Source: JAKQDH01 sp029558835
GTDB lineage: Bacteria; Planctomycetota; Phycisphaerae; UBA1845
Assembly: GCA_035356615.1 (NCBI GenBank)
Contig: DAOQSN010000038.1
Span: 1 to 51,443 of the forward strand
DNA length: 51,443 bases
Reading direction: 5' to 3'
The notes under the pieces were generated by a model that was not told where the DNA came from, did no database searches, and saw only the letters and a program-made list of their open reading frames with translations. Made by a program: the position numbers and the translations under genes. This document shows, one piece after another, positions 50,386 to 51,443 of the stretch (within the stretch, counting starts at the first letter, position 1; each line of letters starts with the position of its first letter).

Positions 50386-51443
50386 CTACGCGCCGCCGGT
50401 GAAGGCCGCCTGGAATGCCGCCACATCGACCAAGTCGACGTCACCGTCCTCGTCGAAGTCGGCGTCGGCGCAGCCCTCTGGATACGCCACGCCGGGGCCG
50501 CTCAGGCAGTCGGCAAACAAAACAAAGTCGTTCACGTCCACGTCACCATCACCGTCCAGGTCGCCCGGTGTGGTGCTCGGCGCCAGGGCCCAGATTTCGA
50601 CGTCGTCCAGGTTCCAGCCGGGATACGTGACGGAGACGTTGGTGGGCCCCATGGCCCAACGCACGTACACCGTCGGTTGTCCGTCGGCCACGGCCGAGAT
50701 GTCGAAACTGTGCAGCGACCAGGCGGACTCGCTGATCGCAACTCCCGTGTGCTCCCAGATGGTCGTCCAGTTCGCTGCGTCGTTGGATACCTCGATGCAA
50801 GCGTGGTCGAACCAGGCGGTGTCGAGCCCCAGCCAGCGGCGGAAGCGCAGCTCCGTGGCCCCCAGTTGCGAGCAGTCGATGGCGGTCGTAGTCAGGTACG
50901 TCGCCGGCAGGTTGTTCTGGTAGTCACCGGCGAGGTTGTACCCGTACACGTTGGCACCGGTGTAGCCGGCGGCCGGGTCGTGATTGTGGCTACCCTGGCC
51001 GAGGGGCAGGCCGAACTGCCAGGAGCCCTCGGTGGTCCAGCCCGGGTCCTCGTTCATAGGGAAGTTGTAGATCAGGCGCGGCTCGCTCACGTAGACGGTG
51101 GCCACGGCGACGTTGGAGTCGCCGCCGTCGAACGGGACGCCGCCGTCGTTCACCTTGTAGTTGAAGACGTCGGCGCCGCCGAAGCCGGTGTCGGGGACAT
51201 AATCAGCGCGGCTACCGTGATTCGCCAGCGTGTACGGCACGGTCGTAATGCCTCCCGCCTCCGGATCGCTCAGCACGCCGCCGAAGGGCAGGGTCAGAAT
51301 GATATAGTCGAGGGCGCCCGGCGGATCAGGTAGCCCGTCATCCTCCCCGTGCAGATCAACCGTCACGGCGGTGTTGAGGGCCGTGGCGACGGTCACATCA
51401 TACGCCCGGGGCGGCGCCGGCTGGCAGCCCAGGCGGGCGAAGA
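50386..51443 (-). CDS. partial secreted Ig-like / MAM-like / dockerin protein
   Basis: The frame is open to the window end, so the N-terminus is missing. The visible 352 residues begin with a cadherin/Ig-like repeat (VTVATALNTAVTVDLHGED ... GFGGADVFNYKVNDGG), then a beta-sandwich module with NEDPGWTTEGSWQFGLP and WNLDDVEIWAL seen in planctomycete surface proteins, and a C-terminal dockerin: GDLDGDGDVDVNDF and ADFDEDGDVDLVDV. Likely a large extracellular protein. The same dockerin type links it with the peptidase and sulfatase upstream. Confidence 0.85.
   Translation of the reverse strand, partial: FARLGCQPAPPRAYDVTVATALNTAVTVDLHGEDDGLPDPPGALDYIILTLPFGGVLSDPEAGGITTVPYTLANHGSRADYVPDTGFGGADVFNYKVNDGGVPFDGGDSNVAVATVYVSEPRLIYNFPMNEDPGWTTEGSWQFGLPLGQGSHNHDPAAGYTGANVYGYNLAGDYQNNLPATYLTTTAIDCSQLGATELRFRRWLGLDTAWFDHACIEVSNDAANWTTIWEHTGVAISESAWSLHSFDISAVADGQPTVYVRWAMGPTNVSVTYPGWNLDDVEIWALAPSTTPGDLDGDGDVDVNDFVLFADCLSGPGVAYPEGCADADFDEDGDVDLVDVAAFQAAFTGGA

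Noticed and set aside
1..51443. tRNA or rRNA genes
   Set aside because: I looked for T-loop GGTTCRAANCC patterns and conserved rRNA words; the few matches lie inside protein genes (e.g. near 21870 in nuoM) without a cloverleaf.

Overview
The window looks like a chromosomal segment of an uncultivated planctomycete, most likely Phycisphaerae-like; this is inferred from gene content, not from a marker gene. The clues are high GC, three secreted proteins carrying dockerin-type calcium repeats, an S1-type sulfatase, a histone H1-like mini-protein, a membrane protein ending in the GNVSGVCPECG zinc ribbon, a DUF6677-like membrane protein, and intergenic DNA packed with short repeats. No rRNA, tRNA, CRISPR array or transposase was recognised.

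Layout. 350-4144 (+): a two-gene unit of a multi-TM protein and a KAP-family P-loop NTPase with a TPR-like tail. Its base composition differs from its neighbours and it is the best candidate for an undescribed (possibly defence) system. 4258-7352: truB, an FmdB zinc ribbon and two small membrane proteins, embedded in about 2.5 kb rich in repeats. 7546-9066 (-): a chromate-family transporter whose frame runs through inserted palindromic repeats. 9517-15524: carbohydrate phosphorolysis and hydrolysis, with a beta-phosphoglucomutase-like HAD protein translationally coupled to a GH65 phosphorylase, and convergent to them a GH63/MGH-like glycosidase. 15868-18061 (+): two overlapping UroD/MtaA-family genes.

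18249-31486 (-): an 11-subunit complex I operon, in transcription order nuoI-A-B-C-D-H-J-K-L-M-N, followed by a ferritin-like gene overlapping nuoN. nuoE, nuoF and nuoG are absent here, so the encoded machine is the membrane arm plus the Q module; the electron-input module is elsewhere or different. Heptamer repeats and palindromes sit in several spacers of this operon and inside nuoJ.

31683-43559: housekeeping and small operons: cinA (-), ATP-grasp plus HAD (+), fliS (+), a TPR secreted protein (+), surE (-), fabZ-like (-), H1-like (-), a TPR protein with holA (+), a lipoprotein (+) and a small conserved cytosolic protein with a clear TATAAT box. 43963-51443: a zinc-ribbon membrane protein, then secreted proteins on the minus strand: a C10 peptidase with C-terminal dockerin, a sulfatase with an internal dockerin, and a partial Ig-like/dockerin protein running off the window end.

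The repeat content is itself notable: several unrelated sequence families all have a 7-nt period; a G/C palindrome family (six clear copies, one divergent), a 36-nt perfect-arm hairpin (two copies) and a roughly 110-bp element with terminal inverted repeats are spread over spacers and, in two cases, coding sequence.
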